Shown here in pieces: positions 7,056 to 16,406 of a stretch of DNA of 64,000 nucleotides. The position numbers were made by a program, and so were the translations under genes. This DNA comes from Verrucomicrobiaceae bacterium (GTDB lineage: Bacteria > Pseudomonadota > Gammaproteobacteria > Pseudomonadales > CAMLJR01). The notes below the pieces were generated by a model, which had not been told where the DNA came from, did not search any database, and was given only the letters and a program-made list of their open reading frames with translations. The DNA lies in NCBI GenBank assembly GCA_028293825.1, contig JAQGNY010000049.1, positions 35,246-99,245 of the forward strand. Reading direction: 5' to 3'. Each line of letters starts with the position of its first letter. The first letter of the stretch is position 1.

Positions 7056-8660
7056 ATGCCGAATAGTAGTTTCGTTAATGAAGTCTGCGCGCGCCGCACC
7101 TTCGCCATCATTTCGCACCCGGATGCCGGTAAAACCACGATTACCGAAAAGCTGCTGCTGTTCGGCAACTTGATTCAGATCGCCGGCACGGTGAAAGGTA
7201 AAAAGTCCGACCGCCACGCCACCTCCGATTGGATGGCGATGGAACAGGAACGTGGGATTTCGGTGACGTCGTCGGTGATGCAGTTTCCGTATAAGGAACG
7301 CACTGTCAATTTGCTTGACACACCGGGCCACGAAGACTTTTCCGAGGACACCTATCGCACGCTGACGGCGGTCGATTCGGCGCTGATGATTATCGATGGC
7401 GCGAAGGGCGTCGAAGATCGCACCATTAAATTAATGGGTGTATGCCGGCTGCGCGACACGCCGATTCTGAGCTTTATCAATAAGCTCGACCGCGATATTC
7501 GCGATCCGATCGAGTTGCTCGACGAAATCGAAAGCGTACTGAAAATTGCCGCCGCGCCGATCAATTGGCCGATTGGTTCGGGCCCGGATTTTCGCGGCGT
7601 GTACAACCTCTACACGGACACGATTCACGTCTTTATCAAAGGTCAGGGCCACACCAGCCCCGACGATTTACAAATCAAAGGTCTGGCGAGCGCCGAAGCG
7701 CGGGTGTTGCTGGGCGACGACGCGGATAAATTCGCCGAGCAAATCGAGCTGGTGCGCGGCGCCAGTCACGAATTCGATCTGGATAAATATCTGGCGGGCA
7801 AATTGACGCCGGTGTTTTTCGGCACCGCGCTCGGCAACTTCGGCGTGCGCGAAATGCTCGATGGCTTTGTCGATTGGGCGCCGAGCCCATTGCCGCGCGT
7901 TGCCGAGGTTGTCAACAAAGGCGAGACGCGCGCGGTGGCGGCGACCGAGGAGAAGTTTTCCGGTTTCGTCTTTAAAATTCAGGCGAACATGGACCCGAAG
8001 CACCGCGATCGCATCGCGTTCCTACGCATCTGCTCGGGTACATACACGCGCGGCGTGAAGATGCGCCATGTGCGCATCGGCAAGGACGTAAAGATCGCCG
8101 ACGCCGTGACCTTCAAAGCCGGCGAGCGCGAGCAAGTGGAAGAGGCGTTCAGTGGCGACATCATTGGCCTGCACAATCACGGCACCATTCAAATCGGCGA
8201 CACGTTTACCGATGGTGAGGTGCTGAAATTCACTGGCGTGCCGCACTTCGCGCCGGAGATGTTTCGCTTGATTCGGCTGAAAGACCCGCTTAAATCCAAG
8301 CAGCTGCAAAGCGGATTGAAGCAGCTATCGGAAGAGGGCTCGACGCAGGTGTTTATGCCGCTGCGCAACAACGATCTGGTGGTCGGCGCGGTCGGCATGT
8401 TGCAGTTCGAAGTGGTCGCCTATCGGCTGAAGGACGAATACAAGGTCGAGGCCATTTACGACACGGTCAATGTATATACGGCGCGCTGGGTCGAGTGCGC
8501 GGATGCCAAGAAATTAGAAGATTTTAAGCAGAAGGCTTACGAAAACTTAGCGCTCGATGGTGGCGGTCATTTGACCTATCTCGCGCCGACCCGCGTGAAC
8601 TTGGCGTTAATGGAAGAGCGGTGGCCGGAAATTAAATTCCGCGCCACGCGTGAGCACTGA
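7056..8660 (+). CDS. prfC: Peptide chain release factor 3
   Basis: A 534-residue translational GTPase. The ATG at 7056 gives [20 protein letters not shown], so the G1 loop HPDAGKTT falls near residue 20; the upstream in-frame codons look non-coding. G3 is [12 protein letters not shown] and G4 is NKLDRD. Domains II and III follow, with the family-typical [14 protein letters not shown] and [16 protein letters not shown]. Length matches E. coli RF3 (529). Role: removes RF1/RF2 from the ribosome after termination. It converges directly onto the PEP-CTERM gene with no gap. Confidence 0.96.
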   Translation: MPNSSFVNEVCARRTFAIISHPDAGKTTITEKLLLFGNLIQIAGTVKGKKSDRHATSDWMAMEQERGISVTSSVMQFPYKERTVNLLDTPGHEDFSEDTYRTLTAVDSALMIIDGAKGVEDRTIKLMGVCRLRDTPILSFINKLDRDIRDPIELLDEIESVLKIAAAPINWPIGSGPDFRGVYNLYTDTIHVFIKGQGHTSPDDLQIKGLASAEARVLLGDDADKFAEQIELVRGASHEFDLDKYLAGKLTPVFFGTALGNFGVREMLDGFVDWAPSPLPRVAEVVNKGETRAVAATEEKFSGFVFKIQANMDPKHRDRIAFLRICSGTYTRGVKMRHVRIGKDVKIADAVTFKAGEREQVEEAFSGDIIGLHNHGTIQIGDTFTDGEVLKFTGVPHFAPEMFRLIRLKDPLKSKQLQSGLKQLSEEGSTQVFMPLRNNDLVVGAVGMLQFEVVAYRLKDEYKVEAIYDTVNVYTARWVECADAKKLEDFKQKAYENLALDGGGHLTYLAPTRVNLALMEERWPEIKFRATREH

Positions 8661-9425
8661 TTAAGCGGCGCGGCGGCGGGCAACCGCCAAGCCGATCAAG
8701 CCTGCCGTCAACAATATAATTGAGGAAGGCTCCGGTACCGATGCGACCGGACGTGCTTCCTGTTTGTTGCTGGTAGTCGTCGGGGCGGTAGGCGTATCGC
8801 CGACTTTAGCGGATTTATCGGCTACCACTTCAAGCGGCGGCGTGCCGGGCAGTGAGCTGGGCGCGACCGTGACGGCAGGGACCGCGGTATCGTTCGATGC
8901 TACTGTTTCGGTATTTGTTTTAGCGGCGTCCGTCGTAGCTGTTGTCGCGGGCGCATCAGCTTGTTTATCGCCAGTCGCAGGAGCCGGTGTAACCGGCTTC
9001 AGAATCACTTTGCTGGTGCGCCCGGAGCTAGTCGAGCCGAAGCTGGCAAACAGCGGCGAGGCGCTGTGTGGGAACGGATTTTCTGCAATCACCGGCGGTG
9101 CGAGATCATTGATGGCGAAGGTAGTCGGACCGCTGAAATCGTGCTGACCGTGCTCTTCCGTTTGCGGCGATGCTGGCGATTGCGTGTCGGCAGGTTGTGT
9201 TATTACCGGAAGTGGCGTGGCCGACGTGCCGTGTGCTTTGCGCGTGGTTTTTTGCGCGGGATGATCGGCGCTGGCTTCCTGCGCTACCTCAATATTTGCC
9301 TCTGGCGTCTTTTTACTGGCGGCATGAAAGCCGGCAGTAACGACATTAGGTGCCAACACCAAGCCAGCGAGCAAGACCAGCGGGGAGGCAGCGAGCATGC
9401 GGTACAGCTTTTTGCGGTTTTGCAT
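8661..9425 (-). CDS. PEP-CTERM sorting domain protein, low complexity
   Basis: A 254-residue exported protein from the ATG at 9425. The signal peptide is MQNRKKLYRMLAASPLVLLA and onward. The body is rich in Ala, Thr, Pro and Ser with no recognisable enzyme domain. The C-terminus is a complete PEP-CTERM signal: VPEPSSI, a hydrophobic helix (ILLTAGLIGLAVA) and the basic end RRRAA. In known systems exosortase removes such a tail and the protein goes to the surface or the polysaccharide matrix. No exosortase is in this window. A TTG at 9473 is a less likely start. Its promoter region is shared, divergently, with rsuA and contains a CRP-type site. Confidence 0.88.
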   Translation of the reverse strand: MQNRKKLYRMLAASPLVLLAGLVLAPNVVTAGFHAASKKTPEANIEVAQEASADHPAQKTTRKAHGTSATPLPVITQPADTQSPASPQTEEHGQHDFSGPTTFAINDLAPPVIAENPFPHSASPLFASFGSTSSGRTSKVILKPVTPAPATGDKQADAPATTATTDAAKTNTETVASNDTAVPAVTVAPSSLPGTPPLEVVADKSAKVGDTPTAPTTTSNKQEARPVASVPEPSSIILLTAGLIGLAVARRRAA

Positions 9426-9524
9426 AACGTCTAAACAACCATGAGTGGTGAGGTATATCCGGTATATACACAACTCGGGCCAAAAATCGATTTCCCTTTC
9501 GCCAGAGTGGGTTAGCTATTTTTG

Positions 9525-9551
9525 TGTGAGCTGTGTCACAACTTTTTGACA
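9525..9551. promoter_or_regulatory. CRP/Vfr-type operator followed by a TTGACA -35 box
   Basis: TGTGA-GCTGTG-TCACA at 9525-9540 is a perfect core of the CRP consensus TGTGA-N6-TCACA. Six bases on, TTGACA (9546-9551) is a perfect -35 hexamer for rsuA on the plus strand, although the -10 about 17 bases later is poor. The site lies between the divergent PEP-CTERM gene and rsuA and could act on either. Binding by a CRP homologue is inferred. Confidence 0.55.
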
Positions 9552-9598
9552 AATGAACCGACACGTTTTTCCAAAACTCACAACTGCGATTCTCTTTT

Positions 9599-10291
9599 AT
9601 GCGACTCGATAAATTCATTGCCACCGTTACCGATCTGTCCCGAACCGATGCTAAGCGCGCGATTAAAGCGGGCGAAGTAACCGTGGGCGGCAGCGTGGCA
9701 ATAGACGCGCAGCTCGAAGTCGCAGCCGACGCCCGTGTCGAATTATCCGGACGCCCGCTGCGCGCGGCGACGGCGCGCTATTTCATGCTGCATAAGCCGG
9801 AAGGCTGTGTCTGTGCGACCAAGGACCGTCAGCATCTCACCGTGTTGGAGCTGCTTGATGTCGACAATCGCGAGAGTTTGCACATTGCCGGTCGTCTCGA
9901 TATCGACACCACCGGCTTGGTGCTGCTGACCGACGATGGCCAGTGGTCACATCGCATCACCGCGCCCAAAGCACACTGTGACAAAACTTACTGGCTGCAA
10001 ACGGCCGAGCCGATTCCCGCTGAGACTGTGAAGCAATTCGAGCGCGGCTTATTTCTGCACAGTGAGAAGGAGCGGCTGAAACCCGCGCAACTGGAGTTGA
10101 TCGATGCGGTCACCGCGCGGCTGACCATTAGCGAAGGCAAATACCATCAGGTGAAGCGCATGTTTGGCGCCATTGGTAACGCGGTGATAAAGCTGCATCG
10201 CGAGCGCATCGGCGCGCTTGAGCTCGGCGCGCTCGCTCCCGGCGAATATCGGGCATTGACGGCGGCGGAAATCGCCGCACTGGCTGCGTAA
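9599..10291 (+). CDS. rsuA: 16S rRNA pseudouridine synthase, RsuA family
   Basis: A 230-residue protein with an N-terminal S4 RNA-binding domain (MRLDKFIATVTDLSRTDAKR, residues 1-60) and a catalytic domain with GRLDIDTTGLVLLT, whose aspartate in RLD is the active residue. The small-subunit-type spacing, the segment EGKYHQVKRMF and the length (E. coli RsuA 231) fit the enzyme that makes pseudouridine 516 in 16S rRNA. RluB/E/F-type specificity cannot be fully excluded. It stands alone, with the unknown membrane protein gene convergent one base after its stop. Confidence 0.88.
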   Translation: MRLDKFIATVTDLSRTDAKRAIKAGEVTVGGSVAIDAQLEVAADARVELSGRPLRAATARYFMLHKPEGCVCATKDRQHLTVLELLDVDNRESLHIAGRLDIDTTGLVLLTDDGQWSHRITAPKAHCDKTYWLQTAEPIPAETVKQFERGLFLHSEKERLKPAQLELIDAVTARLTISEGKYHQVKRMFGAIGNAVIKLHRERIGALELGALAPGEYRALTAAEIAALAA

Positions 10292-10292
10292 A

Positions 10293-10769
10293 TTATTTCT
10301 GTTTAGCGAGGTGCTGAATATGTGCGGCGAAGCGCGGATCTTCACCGCGCAGCAGCACGTCGAGTAGGCTGCGAAAATCGCTGCGATCGAGCCACTCGGC
10401 CATATAGTCTTCCCACGAACTCCAGCGCCGGCGTTGTTTCTCCGACATCTTGTCTTCGTAAAGCAGCAAATACGAACGTTCGAACAACGAAATCAGCATG
10501 CTGAAAATAATCAGGCGCCGCTCTTTTTGTTCATCCGACAACGCGGGCGTTTCATCGACGGCGAATAAACGTAAATCCGCGTTATCGAGTGCGACCTTTA
10601 AGAAGTCCTGATAGTTGTCGGACAATAATTGGTAAACATTTTCTTCTTCGTTGTCGCGCTCGCGCCGCTGCTCGTAAATAAATACGCAAATCGCCAGCGG
10701 CAAGCCGAACACGGTGACGACGAAGCTTAAAAGCTCCCACGTGTCGCGCGCTATTCCGAGTACATCCAT
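10293..10769 (-). CDS. Single-pass membrane protein of unknown function
   Basis: From the ATG at 10769 the product is 158 residues (MDVLGIARDTWELLSFVVTV). One N-terminal helix (about LLSFVVTVFGLPLAICVFIY) is followed by a charged region EQRRERDNEEENVYQLLSDNY and a helical cytoplasmic-looking domain with WSSWEDYMAEWL. A TTG at 10799 would add ten residues. The pattern of a short anchor plus a helical domain recalls small conserved proteins of unknown function; I do not recognise the family. It is flanked by the 3' end of rsuA and by the divergent rsmC-like gene. Confidence 0.65.
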   Translation of the reverse strand: MDVLGIARDTWELLSFVVTVFGLPLAICVFIYEQRRERDNEEENVYQLLSDNYQDFLKVALDNADLRLFAVDETPALSDEQKERRLIIFSMLISLFERSYLLLYEDKMSEKQRRRWSSWEDYMAEWLDRSDFRSLLDVLLRGEDPRFAAHIQHLAKQK

Positions 10770-10864
10770 CGCAATGAATCCGATTATTGAGCGGAGCAAA
10801 TGGTAACGCAGTCGTTGGTGGATGCGTACAATGAGCGCACTTTAACGACGAATCAAAAAAACCA

Positions 10865-11893
10865 ATGGACAAATCGCTACAACTTTTAATAAACAACATG
10901 GCATCCGCAAGCGGTGAAACCGTATGGGTTGCCGATGAACACGTCAACGATGCGGTGCTTGCGCAAGTACATCCGCGTGCGGATTTTCGCGTACTGACCA
11001 ATCGCTGCGATATTGCCGCGCGTTGCGAAGCGCGTGGAATTAATGTGACGCTCAACGATTTTATATTTCCCGAAAACGTAGCACTCGCGCATGTTTTTTT
11101 TCGCGTGGCGAAAGAAAAGGCATTGGTTCATCACGTTATTAATGCCGGCTTGGCTGCACTCGCGGCGGGTGGAACATTGTGGTTGAGCGGTGAAAAAAAC
11201 GAAGGCATTAAGACGTATTTGGAAAAAGCCGCAGCGCGCGCCGGCCGCGTCGCCGAGTTGGAGCGCGGCAGCGGTTGCACGCTCGGCGCGATTGCACGCA
11301 CGCAACAACTCGGTGCCGAGCTTGATGATCAGTTTTATCCACAATTGCGACACCTGCAATTTGACGAAGTTTTTTCGGCGTGGTCGAAGCCCGGTATTTT
11401 CGGTTGGCAAAAAATAGATTCCGGTTCGGAATTTTTAATCGAACACTTGCACGATGTATTTGTTGAGCCGCCGGCGCGCGTACTCGACTTAGGTTGCGGC
11501 TATGGTTATTTGAGTTTGTCGGCCGCGCTGCGTTGGCCGCGGGCGGAATTTATTGCAACCGATAACAACTTAACTGCCGTGACAACGTGCGCACGCAATT
11601 TTTCTGAAAATAAAATTCAGGGCGAAGTCATCGCTGCCGATTGCGGTGAAAATGTTGCGGGAAAATTTCCGGCGATTTTATGCAATCCGCCATTTCATCA
11701 GGGCTTCGATGTGGAAGCGGATTTAACCTTGCGTTTTCTGCAAGGTGCGCGGCGGCTATTGGCGCGCGGTGGTCGTGCGTTATTTGTGGTTAATCATTTT
11801 ATTGGTCTTGAAAAACAAGCGCAGCCGTTATTTGCGCGCGTTGAAGTGGTCGCGCGCAATAAGGGTTTTAAATTAATCGCGCTGGATGCGTAA
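10865..11893 (+). CDS. rsmC: RsmC/RlmG-like rRNA guanine-N2 methyltransferase
   Basis: A 342-residue two-domain methyltransferase. The N-terminal half is the degenerate methyltransferase-like domain of the RsmC/RlmG family. The C-terminal half has the SAM motif DLGCGYGYLSLSAA and the catalytic NPPF motif (CNPPFHQG), which in this family marks exocyclic amino-group methylation of guanine. Length equals E. coli RsmC (343), which modifies G1207 of 16S rRNA; RlmG has the same fold and is the main alternative. A second methyltransferase gene follows after five bases, so the two probably form an operon. Confidence 0.8.
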   Translation: MDKSLQLLINNMASASGETVWVADEHVNDAVLAQVHPRADFRVLTNRCDIAARCEARGINVTLNDFIFPENVALAHVFFRVAKEKALVHHVINAGLAALAAGGTLWLSGEKNEGIKTYLEKAAARAGRVAELERGSGCTLGAIARTQQLGAELDDQFYPQLRHLQFDEVFSAWSKPGIFGWQKIDSGSEFLIEHLHDVFVEPPARVLDLGCGYGYLSLSAALRWPRAEFIATDNNLTAVTTCARNFSENKIQGEVIAADCGENVAGKFPAILCNPPFHQGFDVEADLTLRFLQGARRLLARGGRALFVVNHFIGLEKQAQPLFARVEVVARNKGFKLIALDA

Positions 11894-11898
11894 GCACA

Positions 11899-13122
11899 GT
11901 GTTGCCGTGGATCGATTCCGAACTTGAATCGCGTTGGCGGCGACTACATGAAATATTGCAGCACAATGAAAAATTTTGGCGGCCGCAGGCATTTACTTAT
12001 TTAAAGATGTCGTGGGAAAGTGAGCACGCTGCACTGGTGCAACAATTACGCAAATTATCTTTGCCACAAGCTGAGCAATTAGCGAGTGATGATATTGCGT
12101 TGGCTGATTTCTTAAGCGAATTTATTCCGGATGCAATTGCTGTTGCGCAGGCCACCGCAGTGCCGAAACTATCGACGCGACCAGTTGCCAATTTTGCAAA
12201 TGCTGAGCGCGCGGTACCAGGTCGAAAGTGGCAGCAAATTATCGAATTTATTTCGGCGTTGCCCGGCAATAAAAATTCGACGCTTGAATGGTGCGCGGGT
12301 AAGGCGCATTTAGGCCGTGCGGTTGCACGTGCGCAACAGTGTCATGTCACCGCGCTGGAATGGAATGCTGAATTAATCGCCGATGGCCGCCGACTCGCGC
12401 AGCACGAAAATTTACCACTGACCTTTCAAAAAATCGACGTTATGTCCGCGCAGGCGATTAATTTTATTTCTGCCGAACAGCGCGTAATCGCGTTGCATGC
12501 CTGCGGCGATTTGCACACGCAATTATTGCGTGGCTGCGCCCAGCGCAAACCCGACAGCATCGCGCTCGCACCTTGTTGTTATCATTTAACCCAAGAGCAT
12601 TTATACAAGCCGCTGTCGCAATATGCTCTTCAACACAGCGATTTTTATTTAATGCGCGATGATTTGCGCACCGCTGTGCAAGGCAGTGTGACGTCGCCGC
12701 CGCGCGTGCAGCAACAACGAAAACTATTGCAGGCCTGGCGTCTCGGTTTTGATTTGCTGCAACGCGAGTTGCGCGGCATTGATGAGTATTGGGTCACGCC
12801 GTCATTTCCGGTAAGTGTTTTGCAGCAGGGCTTTGCTGCGTTCTGCCGTCAGCTCGCGGCGATAAAAAAATTGGAATTATCCGCATCGATTAATTTTTCT
12901 TTCTACGAAAATGCGGGAAGCGAGCGCTTGCGTGAAGTGACTGCACTGGATTTGCCGCGGCTGCTATTCAGACGCGCCTTAGAGGTTTGGTTAGCTTTGG
13001 ATCGTGCGCTGTATCTGCGCGAATTTAATTATGCTGTGGAGTTGGGAGTTTTTTGTCCGCGCCAACTTACGCCGCGCAATTTGCTAATCCGTGCGCGCTA
13101 TCTCGGATTGGCGTCGACATAG
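11899..13122 (+). CDS. Methyltransferase-domain protein (Methyltransf_32 type)
   Basis: A 407-residue protein starting at GTG 11899 or TTG 11902. The central segment EWCAGKAHLGRAVARA is a SAM-binding loop. HACGDLHTQLLR and ALAPCCYHL are characteristic of the Methyltransf_32 group, which includes eukaryotic METTL25-type proteins and uncharacterised bacterial ones. The N-terminal ~110 residues are helical and the C-terminal ~120 contain conserved-looking aromatic and basic positions. The substrate is unknown. Tight spacing after the rsmC-like gene suggests a joint RNA-modification operon, but that is inference from context. Confidence 0.75.
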   Translation: MLPWIDSELESRWRRLHEILQHNEKFWRPQAFTYLKMSWESEHAALVQQLRKLSLPQAEQLASDDIALADFLSEFIPDAIAVAQATAVPKLSTRPVANFANAERAVPGRKWQQIIEFISALPGNKNSTLEWCAGKAHLGRAVARAQQCHVTALEWNAELIADGRRLAQHENLPLTFQKIDVMSAQAINFISAEQRVIALHACGDLHTQLLRGCAQRKPDSIALAPCCYHLTQEHLYKPLSQYALQHSDFYLMRDDLRTAVQGSVTSPPRVQQQRKLLQAWRLGFDLLQRELRGIDEYWVTPSFPVSVLQQGFAAFCRQLAAIKKLELSASINFSFYENAGSERLREVTALDLPRLLFRRALEVWLALDRALYLREFNYAVELGVFCPRQLTPRNLLIRARYLGLAST

Positions 13123-13195
13123 ACGTCCGGTCCTCGCAATTGGGTAAAAATCGCAGTATCGTGAATTCCGGATATGTCGCAAGGGCGGAGTTGGA

Positions 13196-15367
13196 ATGGA
13201 CTCGCAACATAGTTCTAATAAAAATGTAACGCATGGCACAGCGACCGATGCGGTGACAGCGGAATCTATTCGCTTTTTATTTCGCGGCTTCCCCAACGGC
13301 TTGCGCGTCAACATCGTATTGGCCATGCTGTTAGGTGCGCGGTTGTGGACGGTGGTTCCGCATCTGTATTTGCAAATCTGGTTTACATTACTGTTAACGA
13401 TTACAGCACTGCGCGCGCAATTTTTAATACGCTATCGGCGCGCTTCTCCAGCCCCGGAAGCTCTGCCGCGTTGGCGCAATGAATTTATGATTTGGGCCGC
13501 GTGCAGCGGTTCGGTTTGGGGCGCGACCGGATTTTGGTTTGCTTCGTACGGCGCGTTGGATATCGCGGTATTTATTAGTTTTTGTTTGTGCGGGCTAGTC
13601 GCGGGCGCCACCGCTTTGCTCGGTGCGCAGCTGCGCGTATTTTTGGCTTTTTTGATTCCGACACTGGCGCCGATAACGCTGCACTATTTCACACGCGCGC
13701 CGGAGCCGTTGCCGTTTATGGGCGCGATGGTGATCGTCTTCGGGGTGGCGATGACCTCGACCGCGCGCCTGTGCAAAAGTATTTTGCTCGAATCGATCGC
13801 GCTGGCAATCAGTCTGGCCGAAGAAAAAGTCCGCGCCGAAACGGCCAATCGCGCCAAGTCGTTATTCCTCGCCAACATGAGCCACGAAATCCGCACGCCG
13901 ATGAACGGCCTGCTCGGCATGAGCGAATTACTGCTCGCCACCACGTTACAGCCGGAGCAGCACCATCTCGCGCGCACCATTCATCAATCGGGCGAATCGC
14001 TGCTGTCGATCATTAATGATGTGCTCGATATTTCCAAGATCGAGGCCGGCAAGTTAGCGCTGGAGCAGCGCGTGTTCGATCCGGTCAATACGCTCGATAC
14101 GCAGCTCGATTTGTTTGCCGAAATGGCGCGCCGCAAAGGCCTGGATTTGCTGGCCGCAGTCAGCGATAACGTGCCGCGTCAGGTGATCGGCGATCAGGCT
14201 CGGCTGCGGCAAATCATCGCCAATCTATTAGCTAACGCTCTGAAATTCACCGAGCGCGGCCATGTGCTGGCGCGGCTCGATGCCCAGCGCGTCGATGACG
14301 GTTGGAATTTACTGCTGGTGGTCGAAGACAGCGGCATCGGCATCGAGCCTGCGCAGCAGCAACGGATTTTCGATATTTTCGATCAGGGCGAACGCGACGC
14401 GACACGGCGTTACAGCGGCTCGGGTCTGGGTTTATCGATTTGCCGCGAACTGGCGCGGCTGATGGATGGCCATATCGAGGTGGTTTCGCATCTGGGCAAA
14501 GGCGCGCTGTTTCGCGTGAATATCAATGTCGGCGCGCCTAACGTAGTGCGGGTGGAAGCGCTGCCGCAATTGCCGAAGTTGCGCGTGGCGATTGTCGATG
14601 CGAGCGCGGCCACTGCTGCGGTATTGCTCGGGTATTTACAGCGCTGGGGCTTGCACGCCATCGTTTGCGCGCCAGAGAGTGGCGTCGGCAGGCCGGATGT
14701 CGATGTGGCGCTCACCGTGTTTCATGCGGCGGATAGTGCAGCGGCGCAGACGCAATTGCGCGCGCGCGTCGCGGCGTGGGCGTTGCCGGTTATCGAAATT
14801 GCGCCGCAATATGGCTTTAATCCGGGCGATCCCGCTGCGCAATTGCCGCTGCCATTTCGCCGCGATCAATTACTGCAAGCGCTACGCCTGCGCTTTGCGC
14901 CGCTCGCCACCTCGCCTGCGCAAGTTGCCGCGCCGATCATGGCGCCCGTTAATCTCAACGCCCGCGTGCTGATCGCGGAAGATAATTTGGTTAATCAGGA
15001 AGTTTTGCGACGCATGCTCGATAGTTTCGGCTGCGTGCCGACCATCGTCGGCGATGGTTTCGCGGCGGCAACGGCGGCCGGTGACGGCTGGGACATTATT
15101 TTAATGGACGTCGAAATGCCGCTGCTCAATGGCGTCGATGCCACTTTGCAAATACGCGCCGCCGAGCGATTAAACGGCGGCGAGCGCGTTCCGATCATCG
15201 CAGTTACCGCCAATGCCTTTGCCGACGAGCGCGAGCGTTATCTGGAGGCGGGGATGGACGGGTGCTTGGTTAAACCGTTCACGCGCATGCAATTGTTCGA
15301 GGTTCTCGAGCGCCATTTGCGGGTGCCGTTAGCACAGCGCGCGGTGCGCGACAGCAGCGCAGTTTGA
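13196..15367 (+). CDS. Hybrid sensor histidine kinase with a pseudo-receiver and a true receiver
   Basis: A 723-residue membrane sensor. The first ~190 residues contain about six hydrophobic helices and no periplasmic domain. HisKA follows with [11 protein letters not shown] (H230), then HATPase with NLLANALKF (N-box), DSGIGI and GSGLGLSI. Residues ~462-568 have the size and start of a receiver (LRVAIVDAS) but lack the acidic pair and the phospho-aspartate. The terminal receiver (~588-710) is intact: AEDN (E595, D596), D638 in ILMDVEMP, and K in CLVKPF. The layout is BarA/RpfC-like without an Hpt domain, so an external phosphotransfer protein is needed. A GGAG site precedes the ATG. The signal is unknown. 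Confidence 0.88.
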   Translation: MDSQHSSNKNVTHGTATDAVTAESIRFLFRGFPNGLRVNIVLAMLLGARLWTVVPHLYLQIWFTLLLTITALRAQFLIRYRRASPAPEALPRWRNEFMIWAACSGSVWGATGFWFASYGALDIAVFISFCLCGLVAGATALLGAQLRVFLAFLIPTLAPITLHYFTRAPEPLPFMGAMVIVFGVAMTSTARLCKSILLESIALAISLAEEKVRAETANRAKSLFLANMSHEIRTPMNGLLGMSELLLATTLQPEQHHLARTIHQSGESLLSIINDVLDISKIEAGKLALEQRVFDPVNTLDTQLDLFAEMARRKGLDLLAAVSDNVPRQVIGDQARLRQIIANLLANALKFTERGHVLARLDAQRVDDGWNLLLVVEDSGIGIEPAQQQRIFDIFDQGERDATRRYSGSGLGLSICRELARLMDGHIEVVSHLGKGALFRVNINVGAPNVVRVEALPQLPKLRVAIVDASAATAAVLLGYLQRWGLHAIVCAPESGVGRPDVDVALTVFHAADSAAAQTQLRARVAAWALPVIEIAPQYGFNPGDPAAQLPLPFRRDQLLQALRLRFAPLATSPAQVAAPIMAPVNLNARVLIAEDNLVNQEVLRRMLDSFGCVPTIVGDGFAAATAAGDGWDIILMDVEMPLLNGVDATLQIRAAERLNGGERVPIIAVTANAFADERERYLEAGMDGCLVKPFTRMQLFEVLERHLRVPLAQRAVRDSSAV

Positions 15368-15439
15368 GGGCCGCGCCACCCTTTTTTGGTTTGATCGAGT
15401 AGAATTCGCGCGTCCCTGTTGTCACGGTCGCCATCCGCA

Positions 15440-16354
15440 ATGCCGATTTCTCCCATTAAATTAATTCTGCTTCTTCTGTTTATTGCCAGCGCGGTGTATG
15501 TACACCTGCGCGGCAAAGTGCGGCATAAATTCTGGCGTCAGGCGTCCGACCATTCGACTTTTATGGCGCCTATTAACGCGTTTATGTACATGCTGTCGCG
15601 GGTGCCGAATAAGCCCTATATCGATGTGACGCAATTTCCCGATTTGCTACCGCTGCAGCAGCATTGGCAGGAGATTCGCGACGAAGCGATTCAGCTGATG
15701 CATGGCGGCCATGTGAAGGCATCGAGCCAGTACAACGACATCGGCTTCAATTCGTTTTTCAAAAGTGGCTGGAAGCGTTTCTATCTGAAATGGTACGACG
15801 ACAGTCACCCCTCAGCGAAAGTGTTATGCCCGAAAACCGTCGCGTTGCTGCAGCAAATTCCCGGTGTTAAAGCGGCGATGTTTACCGAGTTGCCACCCGG
15901 CAGTCGTCTGGTGCGGCATCGCGATCCGTACGCCGGCTCGCTGCGTTATCACCTCGGCTTGATCACGCCGAATTCCGACGGTTGCTATATCGACGTCGAT
16001 GGTGAGCGCTATTCGTGGCGCGATGGCGAAAGCGTGATGTTCGATGAAACCTTTATTCACTACGCTGAAAATACCACGCAGCAAGACCGCCTGATTTTAT
16101 TCTGCGATATCGAGCGCCCATTGAAATTTCGCTGGGCGGAATCGTTCAATCGTTTTTTTGGCAGAAATGTGGTGTCGGCAGCCGCATCGCCAAATGCCGA
16201 GAGCGATCGCACCGGCGGCATCAACAAAGTGTTCAAATATTTGTACGCGGTGCGCCAAGTTGGCAAACGGATGAAAGCGTGGAATCGCCAGGTGTATTAC
16301 GTCGTCAAATGGCTGCTGTTCGGCGCTATTTTTGCCGCGATTATTTTCTTATAA
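15440..16354 (+). CDS. lpxO: Lipid A 2-hydroxylase LpxO (aspartyl/asparaginyl hydroxylase fold)
   Basis: A 304-residue protein from the ATG at 15440 (Salmonella LpxO is 302). It has an N-terminal membrane helix (LILLLLFIASAVYVHL) and a C-terminal one (WLLFGAIFAAIIFL) around an Fe(II)/2-oxoglutarate oxygenase domain. The metal ligands are in RHRDPYAGSLRYHLGL (H, D) and DETFIHYAEN (distal H), and the substrate region GFNSFFKSGWKRFYLKWYDD is typical. Family role: 2-hydroxylation of a lipid A acyl chain at the inner membrane. It follows the hybrid kinase gene by 72 bp, so the kinase could control it, though this is only positional. Confidence 0.88.
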   Translation: MPISPIKLILLLLFIASAVYVHLRGKVRHKFWRQASDHSTFMAPINAFMYMLSRVPNKPYIDVTQFPDLLPLQQHWQEIRDEAIQLMHGGHVKASSQYNDIGFNSFFKSGWKRFYLKWYDDSHPSAKVLCPKTVALLQQIPGVKAAMFTELPPGSRLVRHRDPYAGSLRYHLGLITPNSDGCYIDVDGERYSWRDGESVMFDETFIHYAENTTQQDRLILFCDIERPLKFRWAESFNRFFGRNVVSAAASPNAESDRTGGINKVFKYLYAVRQVGKRMKAWNRQVYYVVKWLLFGAIFAAIIFL

Positions 16355-16406
16355 ATAGGGTTTAAATTTTTAATATTTATCACCGGCTACAGACACATAA
16401 CTTATT

